Source: a virus. From it: 64,000 nucleotides of DNA. The notes under the pieces were generated by a model that saw nothing but the letters and a program-made list of their open reading frames with translations, was not told the DNA's origin and searched no databases. The translations under genes were made by a program, and so were the position numbers. The stretch is from the IMG/VR virus record IMGVR_UViG_3300044697_000029, positions 20,250 to 84,249 of that record. One strand, 5' to 3'. Of this stretch, positions 22,488-30,848 are shown piece by piece (within the stretch, counting starts at the first letter, position 1; each line of letters begins with the position of its first letter).

Positions 22488-23141
22488 ATGCGCGGCATCC
22501 CTTCGCTCGGGGCGGGCGCGATTTACCCCGTGCCGGAAAGCGAAGTCGTCGTGCAGCCGTTCAAAGTGCCGCACTATTGGCCTATCTGCTACGCCCTGGA
22601 TGTCGGCTGGAACCGCACTGCTGCGCTATGGGCCGCTCACGACACAGAGACCGACACAGCCTATCTCGTGAGCGAGCACTATCGAGCGCACGCCGAGCCG
22701 CCGATCCACGCTGAGGCGATCAAGGCGCGTGGCGCGTGGATACCTGGAGTAATCGACCCAGCGGCGCGCGGACGCAGCCAGAAGGACGGCGCCGCCCTGA
22801 TGACGACCTATCAGGAGCTTGGGCTAAGGCTAACCGCCGCGAACAATGCCGTCGAAGCGGGCATTTACGAGGTGTGGACGCGGTTTTCAACGGGACGCCT
22901 GAAGGTCTTCGCGACGCTGCAGAACTTCCTCGCGGAGTATCGTATCTACAGGCGCGATGAAAAAGGCCACATCGTGAAGGACAGCGACCACCTCATGGAC
23001 GATTGTCGCTACATCTGCATGAGCGGCCTTGATATCGCGGCATTCCGACCGCCAGAACTGGTGCGCGGTCTGGTCGGGAAGCCGAAACAGGAATGGTCCC
23101 CCCGCGCCGCACTCGATTCCGATGGATACGGATTGCGATGA
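22488..23141 (+). CDS. terL: Large terminase, C-terminal nuclease part
   Basis: 217 residues from ATG 22488, but terminase-like sequence reads upstream without a start to about 22386 (RYVVQAGWADSPHLS ... YPPNERDAR). After GIPSLGAGAIYPVPE come the RNase-H-like nuclease acidic residues: ALDVGW (Asp38), GVIDPAARG (Asp90) and DHLMDDCRY (Asp167 to Asp172). This domain cuts concatemeric DNA during packaging. Starting at 22488 would omit the DSPHL segment, which supports splicing or fusion with the upstream part rather than independent translation. Confidence 0.85.
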   Translation: MRGIPSLGAGAIYPVPESEVVVQPFKVPHYWPICYALDVGWNRTAALWAAHDTETDTAYLVSEHYRAHAEPPIHAEAIKARGAWIPGVIDPAARGRSQKDGAALMTTYQELGLRLTAANNAVEAGIYEVWTRFSTGRLKVFATLQNFLAEYRIYRRDEKGHIVKDSDHLMDDCRYICMSGLDIAAFRPPELVRGLVGKPKQEWSPRAALDSDGYGLR

Positions 23142-23353
23142 GCGTTCTCGGCCTCGGCGCATCGCCGCCTCCCGTGCCACCGCCGCCTCCGCCGCCTCCC
23201 ACGCCAGCGTCGCCTGCGATCAGCCAAGTGGCGTCCAGCACGGCGCAGCAGGCAGCAGCGGCGGCAGGGGCCGGATTCGGGGGCACGTTGCTGACCGGCG
23301 CACAGGGGGCCGCACAGCCGAGCACGTCGCTGAAGACCCTTCTTGGCCAATAG
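23138..23353 (+). CDS. Proline/alanine-rich small phage protein
   Basis: 71 residues; ATG 23138 overlaps the terminase stop (ATGA). A run of prolines precedes Ala-rich sequence ending GAGFGGTLLTGAQGA ... KTLLGQ. Small proteins with this TLLTG ... KTLLG ending recur between terminase and portal genes in podoviruses. Function unknown, probably structural. Confidence 0.65.
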   Translation: MSVLGLGASPPPVPPPPPPPPTPASPAISQVASSTAQQAAAAAGAGFGGTLLTGAQGAAQPSTSLKTLLGQ

Positions 23354-23354
23354 C

Positions 23355-23531
23355 GTGACCGAATCCGTCTGTCTTTTCGACTCCCTTCGCGACCTGTTTC
23401 ATGCGGTGCAGTACGAGCGGTGGTTGGGTCGGGTGTACGGAAAGATCGAGGAGCATGAGATGACCGTGAAGGCCATGCTGACGGCCTACGCGATCGACCG
23501 CGGTCTATCATGGCGCCCGACGAATGCCTGA
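23355..23531 (+). CDS. Small hypothetical protein before the portal gene
   Basis: 58 residues from GTG 23355; an in-frame TTG at 23343 is the alternative. The sequence is helical (LFDSLRDLFHAVQYERWLGR). It overlaps the portal start by 8 bases. No family recognised. Confidence 0.5.
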   Translation: MTESVCLFDSLRDLFHAVQYERWLGRVYGKIEEHEMTVKAMLTAYAIDRGLSWRPTNA

Positions 23532-25365
23532 ATCTGCTGCCCAACGCCGCTACGCCCGCGGCAACGGTCTCGATCCGGCACAACCGTTCTATTTCCAGTC
23601 ATCCCCAACGATGCTGGGGATGCAGCCGGCAAACGACAGCGCGCCGGCGCCCGTTGCTCCGTCGTGGCTGGGTTGGCCCGACCTCTACCGCCATCTGGAA
23701 GCGCGGCTCGCGGCCGAAAAGACGTGGCGGCTGTCATGGTGGCGGCTGTGGGGAGATATCGCCCGGTTCGAGCTTCCGAGGCGGTACCACGCGTTTTTGA
23801 CGGAGAACGACTACAACAGGGGCACGCGCCGCGACGGTGCCATCCTCGACAACACCGCGACGCAGGATGGTGAGACCTGTGCCGGCGGCATCATGACGGT
23901 CTGCACGGACCCCGATCGGGAGTGGATCAAGCTGGGCGCGCCGGCCGGCGTCGAGGTCGATCGCGACGGGCAGATGTTCTTCGATGACCTGACCGAACGG
24001 CTCCGCTTCGTGCAGGATGAGACCAACTTTTACGAGAGCCTGAACCAGTTCTATGAGGACCTGACGTTCTTCGGAACCGGCGTGGCGATCGACTATGACG
24101 ATGCCGACAACATCTTCGTCTGCCGGAATCCGTGTGCCGGCGAGTTCTGCCTCGCGAGCGGTGCCGGCAACGAGGACCAGTCGCTTTTCGTCGAGGAACG
24201 CCGGACGGTTGCGCAGATCGTTGAGATGTTCGGGCTGGACAACTGCCCGCTCGATATTCGCCAGCAGTTCGTCCAGAAAGGTGGCGCGCTGGAACAGGAG
24301 CGCATCGTCGGACATGCCATCGAGCCGAATTTCGCGCTGTCGGACGGTAACGGTGGGTCCGTTGGCAGGTTGCCGGGCCATTTCACGTGGCGCGAGGTGT
24401 ACTGGATCGTCGGCAAATCCGACACCGCGCCGCTGAGCATCGCGGGCTTTCAGGAGAAGCCCTTTGCTGCCTCGCAGTGGCATCGTGTGTCCAACGACCC
24501 CTACGGCCACGGGCCGGGATCGACGGTGCTTGGCGACACGATCGAACTGCAAATCCTCACGGCGCGGCAGGCCGAACTGGTGGAGAAGATCGGTCGGCCC
24601 CCGATGACGGCGCCGGTCTCGCTCAAGAACGAACCGCACTCGATCAAGCCCGACCAGATCACGTATTACGATGCGACCACTTCCGCGCCGCAGTTCAAGC
24701 CGATATTCGAGGTCGATGCGCGCGCCTTGGTTGGCATCAACGCCTCGATCGCCGCCGTGCAGGAGCGCATCCATCGCGGCATGCACGCCGACCTGTTTCG
24801 GATGATCCAGGAACTGTCACAACGCCCAGGCCAGAAGACGGCAACCGAGATCGACGCGCTTCGGGAAGAACGTCTGATGCAACTCGGGCCGGTGATCGGC
24901 CGCGTCTATCGCTACGGCATCCGCCCACGGATCAACCGGCAACTGGCCATCTTGCGGCGCCGCGGGCTGTGGCCGAAGATTCCGCAATCGATGCGCCGGC
25001 TGCCGTTGCAGATCGAGTTCATCTCGATGCTGACCCTGGCGCAGCGGGCCGGGGCGGTCGGCTCGATCGAACGGACGTTTGCCTTCGCCCAATCGCTGGC
25101 GCCCGATCCGCGGTTCGCTGAGAGCGGCGACGTGCTGGATGCCGACGAAGCCGTGCGAGAAGCGGCATCCTTGCGCGGCGCACCGTCCCGGATTATCAGG
25201 GCGGCGGCGGACGTGCGGAGGATCAGGGCGGCACGCCAGCAGGCCGTGTCGGCGCAGCAGCAGGCACAGACCGCGCAAGCAGCCGTGGCGGGAGCGCAGC
25301 AGTTGTCGCAGACCAGTCTCAATCCGGGGAACGCCCTGGGGGCCATGTTGCAGGGGGCACGGTGA
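23524..25365 (+). CDS. Portal / head-tail connector protein
   Basis: 613 residues, T7-like head-tail connector family. Typical features are LYRHLEARLAAEKTWRLSWW near the N-terminus, a GTGVAIDYDD segment, a long insertion and a C-terminal helical region with TATEIDALREERLMQLGPV, ending in a Gln/Ala-rich tail. It forms the dodecameric ring through which DNA enters and to which the tail attaches. Its place right after the terminase fits. Confidence 0.9.
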   Translation: MPESAAQRRYARGNGLDPAQPFYFQSSPTMLGMQPANDSAPAPVAPSWLGWPDLYRHLEARLAAEKTWRLSWWRLWGDIARFELPRRYHAFLTENDYNRGTRRDGAILDNTATQDGETCAGGIMTVCTDPDREWIKLGAPAGVEVDRDGQMFFDDLTERLRFVQDETNFYESLNQFYEDLTFFGTGVAIDYDDADNIFVCRNPCAGEFCLASGAGNEDQSLFVEERRTVAQIVEMFGLDNCPLDIRQQFVQKGGALEQERIVGHAIEPNFALSDGNGGSVGRLPGHFTWREVYWIVGKSDTAPLSIAGFQEKPFAASQWHRVSNDPYGHGPGSTVLGDTIELQILTARQAELVEKIGRPPMTAPVSLKNEPHSIKPDQITYYDATTSAPQFKPIFEVDARALVGINASIAAVQERIHRGMHADLFRMIQELSQRPGQKTATEIDALREERLMQLGPVIGRVYRYGIRPRINRQLAILRRRGLWPKIPQSMRRLPLQIEFISMLTLAQRAGAVGSIERTFAFAQSLAPDPRFAESGDVLDADEAVREAASLRGAPSRIIRAAADVRRIRAARQQAVSAQQQAQTAQAAVAGAQQLSQTSLNPGNALGAMLQGAR

Positions 25366-25610
25366 TCAAATCCTATCCCGCCCATCCCCAGGTTCTGCAA
25401 CGCGACGCCGGGTCTGAGGCGATGCTGATGTGGCCCAGGAACGCCGAGATTGATCTCGCGCACGTGACGGGCGCCTATCCGGTGCCATACGTGCCGCCGA
25501 TGGTTGATCCGGTGTCTAACGTGGTCGCGGTGCAGCATGGCGGCCAGACGACGGTGATCCACGCCGATTTCGACCAGTTCCAGCGGGATTGGGAGGCAAG
25601 CCGGCGATGA
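25362..25610 (+). CDS. Small hypothetical protein
   Basis: 82 residues from GTG 25362, overlapping the portal stop (GTGA), and ending in ATGA overlap with the next gene. Beta-like sequence (LMWPRNAEIDLAHVTGAYPV). Probably a minor structural or assembly protein; no family recognised. Confidence 0.6.
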   Translation: MIKSYPAHPQVLQRDAGSEAMLMWPRNAEIDLAHVTGAYPVPYVPPMVDPVSNVVAVQHGGQTTVIHADFDQFQRDWEASRR

Positions 25611-26467
25611 GCCGCGAAAGCAAACAGGACGATCCGTGGGAGCGCCGTGCACTCTACGGGTGCGCCGCCGCTCTTGGTGGCAACGTGCCGCAAGCAATCC
25701 GGGATTTCGCAGGCCATCTTGACCAGGCCGCTGATGTGTTGGCCGATGCGCCCTGGATTGAGGGCAATGCTATGAGCGGCCACATCTTCGAACGATATGG
25801 GGGAGGCGGCGCCCGCAGTAGGCTCGGGGTGGGAAGGAGGCTCGCGCTCTCCGAAATACCGGAATGGATCGTTCGCATGAGCGATGACGCTGCGCAATGC
25901 AGGATGGCCGAGCTCGGGGCCGACCATGAAGCTCTGGGGCAAACTGTTGCCACGGACATTTTCTATGGTAGCCCGCAGGCGGACCCATGCAGTTGCATCG
26001 GGCTATCGGCCTTTTGCGAGTCACCCCAAGGAAACGTGGTTGACGGCGGTGGTGACGGCGGCTCGTCGATCTGGCTGCTCTCATGGCACCAGGAGGAACT
26101 TTATATCGCCTATCCAAAAGGCAGTATGGCTGGCCTCATGCGCCACGATCTCGGTCTTCAAGTGGGAGAGCGGGATGCAACGGGCGCCCGAGAGGTTGTT
26201 TACACAGAAGCGTCGGAAGTTTCGTTGGCGATAATTCCTCAGAGGGCACAAAGCGTAGTGCGTATCGCAAACCTAGCTGGTGTCGTGGGAGCGCGGCTGG
26301 ATCAGTTGATGAGAGCGGCTCTGGGCATGCTCGGCGATACAAAAGGAAGGCCGACATTTTACATGAACCGCACGGTAGCGGCGGCCCGTGGCAGTACAGA
26401 GCCGCTGGATGACTATCCGGTGCGTATCGCCGACGAACTGCGTTTTGATGAGGCGAGGGTTGCCTGA
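25607..26467 (+). CDS. Major-capsid-like paralogue A
   Basis: 286 residues. By eye it aligns along most of its length with the major capsid protein at 29654: APWIEGNAMSGHIF against LVWKEGNTNTGHVY, QTVATDIFYGSPQADPCSCIGLS against QTVAGQFFYGNGQTNPASFTGLS, SSIWLLSW against SSIWLIGW, VVRIANL against GVRIANL, PTFYMNRTV against PAIYFNRTV. It has diverged strongly. It could be a minor capsid component, a vertex protein, or a decaying duplicate. Its ATG overlaps the preceding stop. Confidence 0.75.
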   Translation: MSRESKQDDPWERRALYGCAAALGGNVPQAIRDFAGHLDQAADVLADAPWIEGNAMSGHIFERYGGGGARSRLGVGRRLALSEIPEWIVRMSDDAAQCRMAELGADHEALGQTVATDIFYGSPQADPCSCIGLSAFCESPQGNVVDGGGDGGSSIWLLSWHQEELYIAYPKGSMAGLMRHDLGLQVGERDATGAREVVYTEASEVSLAIIPQRAQSVVRIANLAGVVGARLDQLMRAALGMLGDTKGRPTFYMNRTVAAARGSTEPLDDYPVRIADELRFDEARVA

Positions 26468-26898
26468 TGTCTCGCGAAACCGAGTTCCTCACGCGCCACA
26501 AGGAAGACCTGACGCAAGCCGCCGAGATGTGCCGCACACTTCAGCGCCAGGCCGTCGAGGTCTCGCCGCGGCATCGCACCTACCTGCGGCTTCTGCAGAC
26601 CTGCAAGCGGCTGGAAGGCACCTGCCGTCAGATGGCACATGAGCGCGGCGACGACTTCACGTGGTTGCAGCTTGGGCACCACTATCACGCGGTATCGCGG
26701 AAGGTGACGGCGCTGCGGCACGAGGGGAAATGGCTGCTGTTCGGGAAGTTGGCTGAGGTATTCGAGGCTGGGATGCCGCAGGTCGGGCGGCTGGCCACGA
26801 CTGCGACGGGGCTGACCAGCATGAGCACTTCGCCGCTGCTGATCCTGCCGCCCTACCTGCGTGGCGGCAAAATGGATGGACGGATTATCGTGCCATGA
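26467..26898 (+). CDS. Hypothetical helical protein between capsid-like paralogues
   Basis: 143 residues; the ATG forms TGATG with the preceding stop and the gene ends in ATGA with the next. The N-terminal 100 residues are helical and basic (MCRTLQRQAVEVSPRHRTYL, RLEGTCRQMAHERGDDF), the end Pro/Gly-rich. No family recognised; its coupling to two capsid-like genes suggests an assembly role. Confidence 0.55.
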   Translation: MSRETEFLTRHKEDLTQAAEMCRTLQRQAVEVSPRHRTYLRLLQTCKRLEGTCRQMAHERGDDFTWLQLGHHYHAVSRKVTALRHEGKWLLFGKLAEVFEAGMPQVGRLATTATGLTSMSTSPLLILPPYLRGGKMDGRIIVP

Positions 26899-27584
26899 CC
26901 GCACGATGGCTGAGTGACCCGGGTCGGCCCACTGAACTGGCGTGGTTCTTTGACGCGCCGTGGGAAGCGGCCAACCAGCGGCGCTGGCACAAGTACAATG
27001 TCCTTGCCACATCGTCGCCTATACGGATGATGTCAGGTGTGCTTGCGCTCAGCGCACCAGCAAAAGACGTGCTGCGGCAGGTAATCTACGGCAACCCCGT
27101 CGCTCAGAGCGTCGCGGGTCAGCCGCTGACCGAGATGATGGGCCTCGCGCCTATGTTTGCTAGCCGCGATCCGGGCGACGCCGCCAATGCGGTGAATGTC
27201 CTGGATGCTGGTGGCACGAGCAACCTATGTTCCGCGTGGTTGATCGGGTGGGGACCGCGCACGGTATTCATGGTCTCGCCAGATGGGGATCCACCTTCCC
27301 TCGAAGGCGAATGCGGCATTGCGGTTGCGGACTGGCGCTATGTGGTGCGAATCGCGAACATCGACGCTGTTTCGCCGAACTTCAATGCGCTGGCAATGAT
27401 GGCGATGGCGAGTATCCGTCTGCCGCGCCTGACCTGCGATGAGAACCTGCGGCCAATGTTCTATGTCACAAAGGACGTGGAAAATCGGCTGAAGGACGAT
27501 GTGTCGAAGCACGTTGAGCGGTTCAGTGGCGTCCCTATCCGTGTGATTGATGAACTGCGGAGCGACGAGGCGCGCATCGCTTGA
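26895..27584 (+). CDS. Major-capsid-like paralogue B
   Basis: 229 residues. The region from residue 64 onward aligns by eye with the major capsid protein: VIYGNPVAQSVAGQPLTEMMGL, DAANAVNVLDAGG, SAWLIGWGPRTVF, ADWRYVVRIANIDA, LRPMFYVTKDV, SGVPIRVIDELRSDE. The N-terminal capsid segment is replaced by an unrelated stretch. It is closer than paralogue A in several of these blocks. Role unknown, as for paralogue A. Confidence 0.75.
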   Translation: MTARWLSDPGRPTELAWFFDAPWEAANQRRWHKYNVLATSSPIRMMSGVLALSAPAKDVLRQVIYGNPVAQSVAGQPLTEMMGLAPMFASRDPGDAANAVNVLDAGGTSNLCSAWLIGWGPRTVFMVSPDGDPPSLEGECGIAVADWRYVVRIANIDAVSPNFNALAMMAMASIRLPRLTCDENLRPMFYVTKDVENRLKDDVSKHVERFSGVPIRVIDELRSDEARIA

Positions 27585-27940
27585 GTGACTATCCCTACGC
27601 CTCCCGCGTCGCGGCTGCTGATGCCGCTATCGAAGACGTCCTCGATCCAGGTGCGGCTGCCGCTCGCGAGGAACAGAACCGCGAACACGAACGCGCCAGA
27701 CAGCAACGCCGAGCGTTCCTGATGCAGACCATGCAGCATCCCGAAGGCCGGAAGTGGCTCAAGGAGATGCTGGACCGGTTCCACACGTTCGAGGCCCGCA
27801 TGGCATCGGTGAACGGCATGGCGCCCGATCCGATGGGCACAATGCTTCTGGCCGGCGAGCAACGCTGCGGCTGGTGGATTTGGGAGCAGTTGGACGACGC
27901 CGATCCAGTCGTGGCTTCGAGACTGCGGAGGAATGCGTGA
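27581..27940 (+). CDS. Bbp19-like phage protein
   Basis: 119 residues from TTG 27581, which overlaps the preceding stop (TTGA). The segment FLMQTMQHPEGRKWLKEML ... LLAGEQRCGWWIWEQL fits the Bbp19-type pattern (peGRrwL ... f.eG.r..G). It is named after Bordetella phage BPP-1, whose late region this one resembles. The molecular role is not established to my knowledge; it is probably virion-associated. Confidence 0.6.
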   Translation: MSDYPYASRVAAADAAIEDVLDPGAAAAREEQNREHERARQQRRAFLMQTMQHPEGRKWLKEMLDRFHTFEARMASVNGMAPDPMGTMLLAGEQRCGWWIWEQLDDADPVVASRLRRNA

Positions 27941-28173
27941 GAACGATCATCAAGGTGGACGAAGGCTGCCTCAACGGGCTGCTGACGACGCGGTTCATCG
28001 TGTTGGATCACGACTGCTGGTCGTTCGGCGAGCGTGTCAGTCAGGTCGATGCGGCGCTCGCCTCCATTCGGGACAGCGAAGACGCGGAGTGCCTGCGGGT
28101 GTTCGGCCAGGAGTTCTGCCCTGCTGTCGTGCCAGATGAATGTGAGACTCTGGTCGCGGCGAAGATCAGATAG
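27937..28173 (+). CDS. Small hypothetical protein
   Basis: 78 residues from GTG 27937 (GTGA overlap with the previous stop). Four Cys are scattered through an otherwise ordinary sequence (IIKVDEGCLNGLLTTRFIVL). Its 3' end overlaps the convergent leftward gene by 8 bases. Function unknown. Confidence 0.55.
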   Translation: MRTIIKVDEGCLNGLLTTRFIVLDHDCWSFGERVSQVDAALASIRDSEDAECLRVFGQEFCPAVVPDECETLVAAKIR

Positions 28174-28339
28174 GGCGCGCGGTCCCCGGCAACTCCATCG
28201 TAGGGAACGGCACTCCGGCTGGAGTGCAGAAATACCATCCTGCCGCTTCAACCGAGTAGCGGAACGCCGCATCCTCGGATTCCCGTTCGCGCCGATCCGC
28301 TTCGACCATCGCTTGACCGGTGTAGGTGCGCTCGCTCAT
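28166..28339 (-). CDS. Small leftward hypothetical protein inside the late region
   Basis: 57 residues from ATG 28339 with AGGGAGA upstream. The sequence MSERTYTGQAMVEADRRERE ... YSVEAAGWYFCTPAG looks like a small folded protein. It lies antisense to the late operon, with the next leftward gene just upstream, making a two-gene inserted island. Confidence 0.55.
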   Translation of the reverse strand: MSERTYTGQAMVEADRRERESEDAAFRYSVEAAGWYFCTPAGVPFPTMELPGTARPI

Positions 28340-28376
28340 GATTTGCTCTCCCTGCGGCACTAGGGAAGTTCAAGCG

Positions 28377-28787
28377 TCATGCCACGCTCCGCGTTTGACG
28401 CGATGCGGGTCGGTAGGTCGTCATCTGTAACCGGCGTCGCTCATGATCGCCCCCTTCCCTCAGCGGCAACGCGGACCGTTCAGCGGGCGCTACGCCATCC
28501 ATGATGTTGCGCGGCAGCACAGTCCGCACCGACACGACCGCTCCGTTGCTGTTTCGGTCGTCTAACGAGATGTGCGGTGCGTAAACCGCCAGCGGGGCGG
28601 TCTGACGTTCTGTCGCGACTGCGTTCCGCGGCACGAATTGCATCTCATGGAATGCCCCATCGTCACCACGCTCGAAGACGCCTTCGCTTGTGGCGACGAA
28701 CAGCCGGTCCTTGAACACGACCATTGAGATGATCGGCACTTTGCTCGTCGCGACCAGTTCCATGTTGCGGGGCGGCTCTGCGTCCAT
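28377..28787 (-). CDS. Leftward phage protein with SKVPIISMVVFKDRLFVATSEG repeat-like segment
   Basis: 136 residues from ATG 28787 (AAGGTG upstream); an in-frame ATG at 28808 would overlap the scaffold start codon. The segment MELVATSKVPIISMVVF ... LFVATSEGVFE resembles a beta-propeller-like blade that I recall from other phage minor proteins. It is antisense to the late genes. It may be a minor virion or host-interaction protein; function unknown. Confidence 0.6.
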   Translation of the reverse strand: MDAEPPRNMELVATSKVPIISMVVFKDRLFVATSEGVFERGDDGAFHEMQFVPRNAVATERQTAPLAVYAPHISLDDRNSNGAVVSVRTVLPRNIMDGVAPAERSALPLREGGDHERRRLQMTTYRPASRQTRSVA

Positions 28788-28806
28788 GTCCACACCTTGA
28801 GGTTTC

Positions 28807-29637
28807 ATGTCCGACAGTTCTACCGCAGCAGAAACGCCCGCGCCAGCGTCGGAACCGGCTCCCGCAGCCGCTGCACCGGCGCCCGAGCCTGTCGCTGCGC
28901 CGGCCACCGAGGTAACGCCCGCAGCCACCCCAGAGCCGGTCGCCGAACCGGCAGCCCCATCCCCCGAGCCGGAGCCGGCCGCAGCCGCAGGAGAGCCTGC
29001 GCCCGCCACGGTCCAGGATCCGGCCGCAGCCGAACTGGAGAAGGCGCCGGAGGCTGCCGAACCGGTCGCAGAGCCGCCGAAGCCGGAACCGCCGACCTAC
29101 ACCGATTTCAAGTTCCCGGACGGTGTGAAGGTCGCCCCCGAAGCTATGACCGCCGCAACCAAGGTGTTCGGCGAGTTCGGCCTAACCCAGGAGCAGGCGC
29201 AAAGGCTGATCGACATTCATGCCGAACAGCAGCAAGCGGCGGTTAAGCAGTTCACCACTGCGGCCACGGACTACTGGAACGCCGAGTCCAGGAAATGGGT
29301 TGCCGAGGTCGAGAAGACATTCGGCAACCAGCTCAACACCAACATAGAGCGTGCCCGCGCGGTTTGGTCCGACGTGCTGCCCAAGCAAGCCGATCGTGAC
29401 CGTCTGTTCGGCGCGCTGAACGACACCAAGATCGGCGACCACCCCATGCTGGCCCGCGCGCTGGCGGAGGTCGGCCGCCGCTTCGAGCAAATCTACCAGT
29501 TGACCGGAACCAATAGCTGGGATGCCGCGATGAGACGGCTGCGTGAACCGGCCGCGCCGCCACCTGCCCAACCTGCCCGTGCGCCTGGTGCCGCCGGGCG
29601 ACCTGCCGACCGCCGTTACAGCGGCACCCGAGCATAG
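28807..29637 (+). CDS. Capsid assembly scaffolding protein
   Basis: 276 residues. A long Ala/Pro/Glu-rich N-terminal region (to about 95) precedes the helical scaffold-like part (FKFPDGVKVAPEAMTAATKV, FGLTQEQAQRLIDIHAEQQQ) and a short basic tail. Acidic, elongated composition and position directly before the major capsid gene are typical for T7 gp9-like scaffolds, which guide procapsid assembly and leave before DNA fills the head. GAGG precedes the ATG. Confidence 0.8.
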   Translation: MSDSSTAAETPAPASEPAPAAAAPAPEPVAAPATEVTPAATPEPVAEPAAPSPEPEPAAAAGEPAPATVQDPAAAELEKAPEAAEPVAEPPKPEPPTYTDFKFPDGVKVAPEAMTAATKVFGEFGLTQEQAQRLIDIHAEQQQAAVKQFTTAATDYWNAESRKWVAEVEKTFGNQLNTNIERARAVWSDVLPKQADRDRLFGALNDTKIGDHPMLARALAEVGRRFEQIYQLTGTNSWDAAMRRLREPAAPPPAQPARAPGAAGRPADRRYSGTRA

Positions 29638-29653
29638 AGAAGGAGCTTGAACG

Positions 29654-30709
29654 ATGGCCACCGGCCAATACCTGACGCTTGTCGATCTCGCGCGGCGCAC
29701 CGACCCTGACGGTGAGGCGGCGGACATTGCCGAACTGCTTTCCCAGGCCAACGAGATTTACGATGATCTCGTCTGGAAAGAAGGCAACACCAACACCGGG
29801 CACGTCTATACGATGCGGACCTCCATCCCGAAGGGCTGGTGGCGCTTCATCGGCCAGGGTGTGCCGGGCAGCAAGTCCACCACGGCGCAGGGTCGCACCA
29901 ACTGCGGCGACCTGGAAATGAACTCGACCATTGATCTCAAGCTGGTCGAAATGGCGCCGGATCAAAACCAGTTCCGCTACGATGAAGACAACGCCATCCT
30001 GGAAGGCGCCAGCCAGACTGTGGCTGGCCAGTTCTTCTATGGTAACGGCCAGACCAACCCAGCATCGTTCACCGGCCTCTCGAACTACTACAACACGCTG
30101 GAAACCTCGACGGCCGCGAACGCAGTCAACGTGTTCGACGGCGGCGGACGGTCCACTAACAATTCGTCGATCTGGCTGATTGGTTGGTCGCCGCGCTCGA
30201 TCTATGGCGTCTTCCCGCGCGGCATGAAAGCCGGCGTTGAGCTGCAGCCGCTCGATGAAGTTGTGCTGGCCTACGACAGCCTGGGCAATCCGTACCGCGC
30301 CAAGATCACATGGTTCCGGCAGATGGCTGGGCTGTGCGTCGAAGACTGGCGCTGGGGCGTCCGCATCGCCAACCTGGACGTGACCAACGCAGCGGCTGGC
30401 GGTCTGGCTGGCCCGAATGCGTATGACATCTTCGTCGGGCTGTCCAAGGCGGTGAAGCGCTTGCCGAAGATGGCGCGCGGGCAAAGCGGCATCACCGAGA
30501 CCGACGCTCGCAATGAGCGCGGGATGACGGTACGGCCGGCCATCTACTTCAACCGCACTGTCGGCGGCTTTGCTGATGTGCAAGCGATACGTGACCGCAA
30601 CGTGTTGCTCGGCCCGAGGGACTACGCTGGCGAGCCGGTCACGTCGTTCCGCGGCATTCCGATGCGCACGCAAGACCAGATTCTGTCCACCGAAACGCAG
30701 GTCACCTGA
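29654..30709 (+). CDS. Major capsid protein
   Basis: 351 residues, BPP-1-like HK97-fold capsid candidate. The N-terminus LTLVDLARRTDPDGEAADIA and the blocks QTVAGQFFYGNG, AANAVNVFDGGG, SSIWLIGWSPRSIYGVFP and VRIANLDV are typical of the podoviral major capsid family that follows a scaffold gene. AAGGAG precedes the ATG. Two diverged paralogues lie upstream at 25607 and 26895. Confidence 0.88.
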   Translation: MATGQYLTLVDLARRTDPDGEAADIAELLSQANEIYDDLVWKEGNTNTGHVYTMRTSIPKGWWRFIGQGVPGSKSTTAQGRTNCGDLEMNSTIDLKLVEMAPDQNQFRYDEDNAILEGASQTVAGQFFYGNGQTNPASFTGLSNYYNTLETSTAANAVNVFDGGGRSTNNSSIWLIGWSPRSIYGVFPRGMKAGVELQPLDEVVLAYDSLGNPYRAKITWFRQMAGLCVEDWRWGVRIANLDVTNAAAGGLAGPNAYDIFVGLSKAVKRLPKMARGQSGITETDARNERGMTVRPAIYFNRTVGGFADVQAIRDRNVLLGPRDYAGEPVTSFRGIPMRTQDQILSTETQVT

Positions 30710-30848
30710 TTCCGACAACGACTGCTCGGCTCATCCCGTCCACGAAAAGAAGGTGTGGCCGAAGTCCCGTTGGATCGAGCCCCTAACCCCTGCGCCCATA
30801 ACAACCGGGTGCATATCGCTTTTCTTCCCGACCTGAAAGGGTAATGCC

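Noticed and set aside
29333-30718. 461-residue leftward open frame
   Set aside because: Antisense to the major capsid gene, no start signal, composition typical of a GC-rich shadow.
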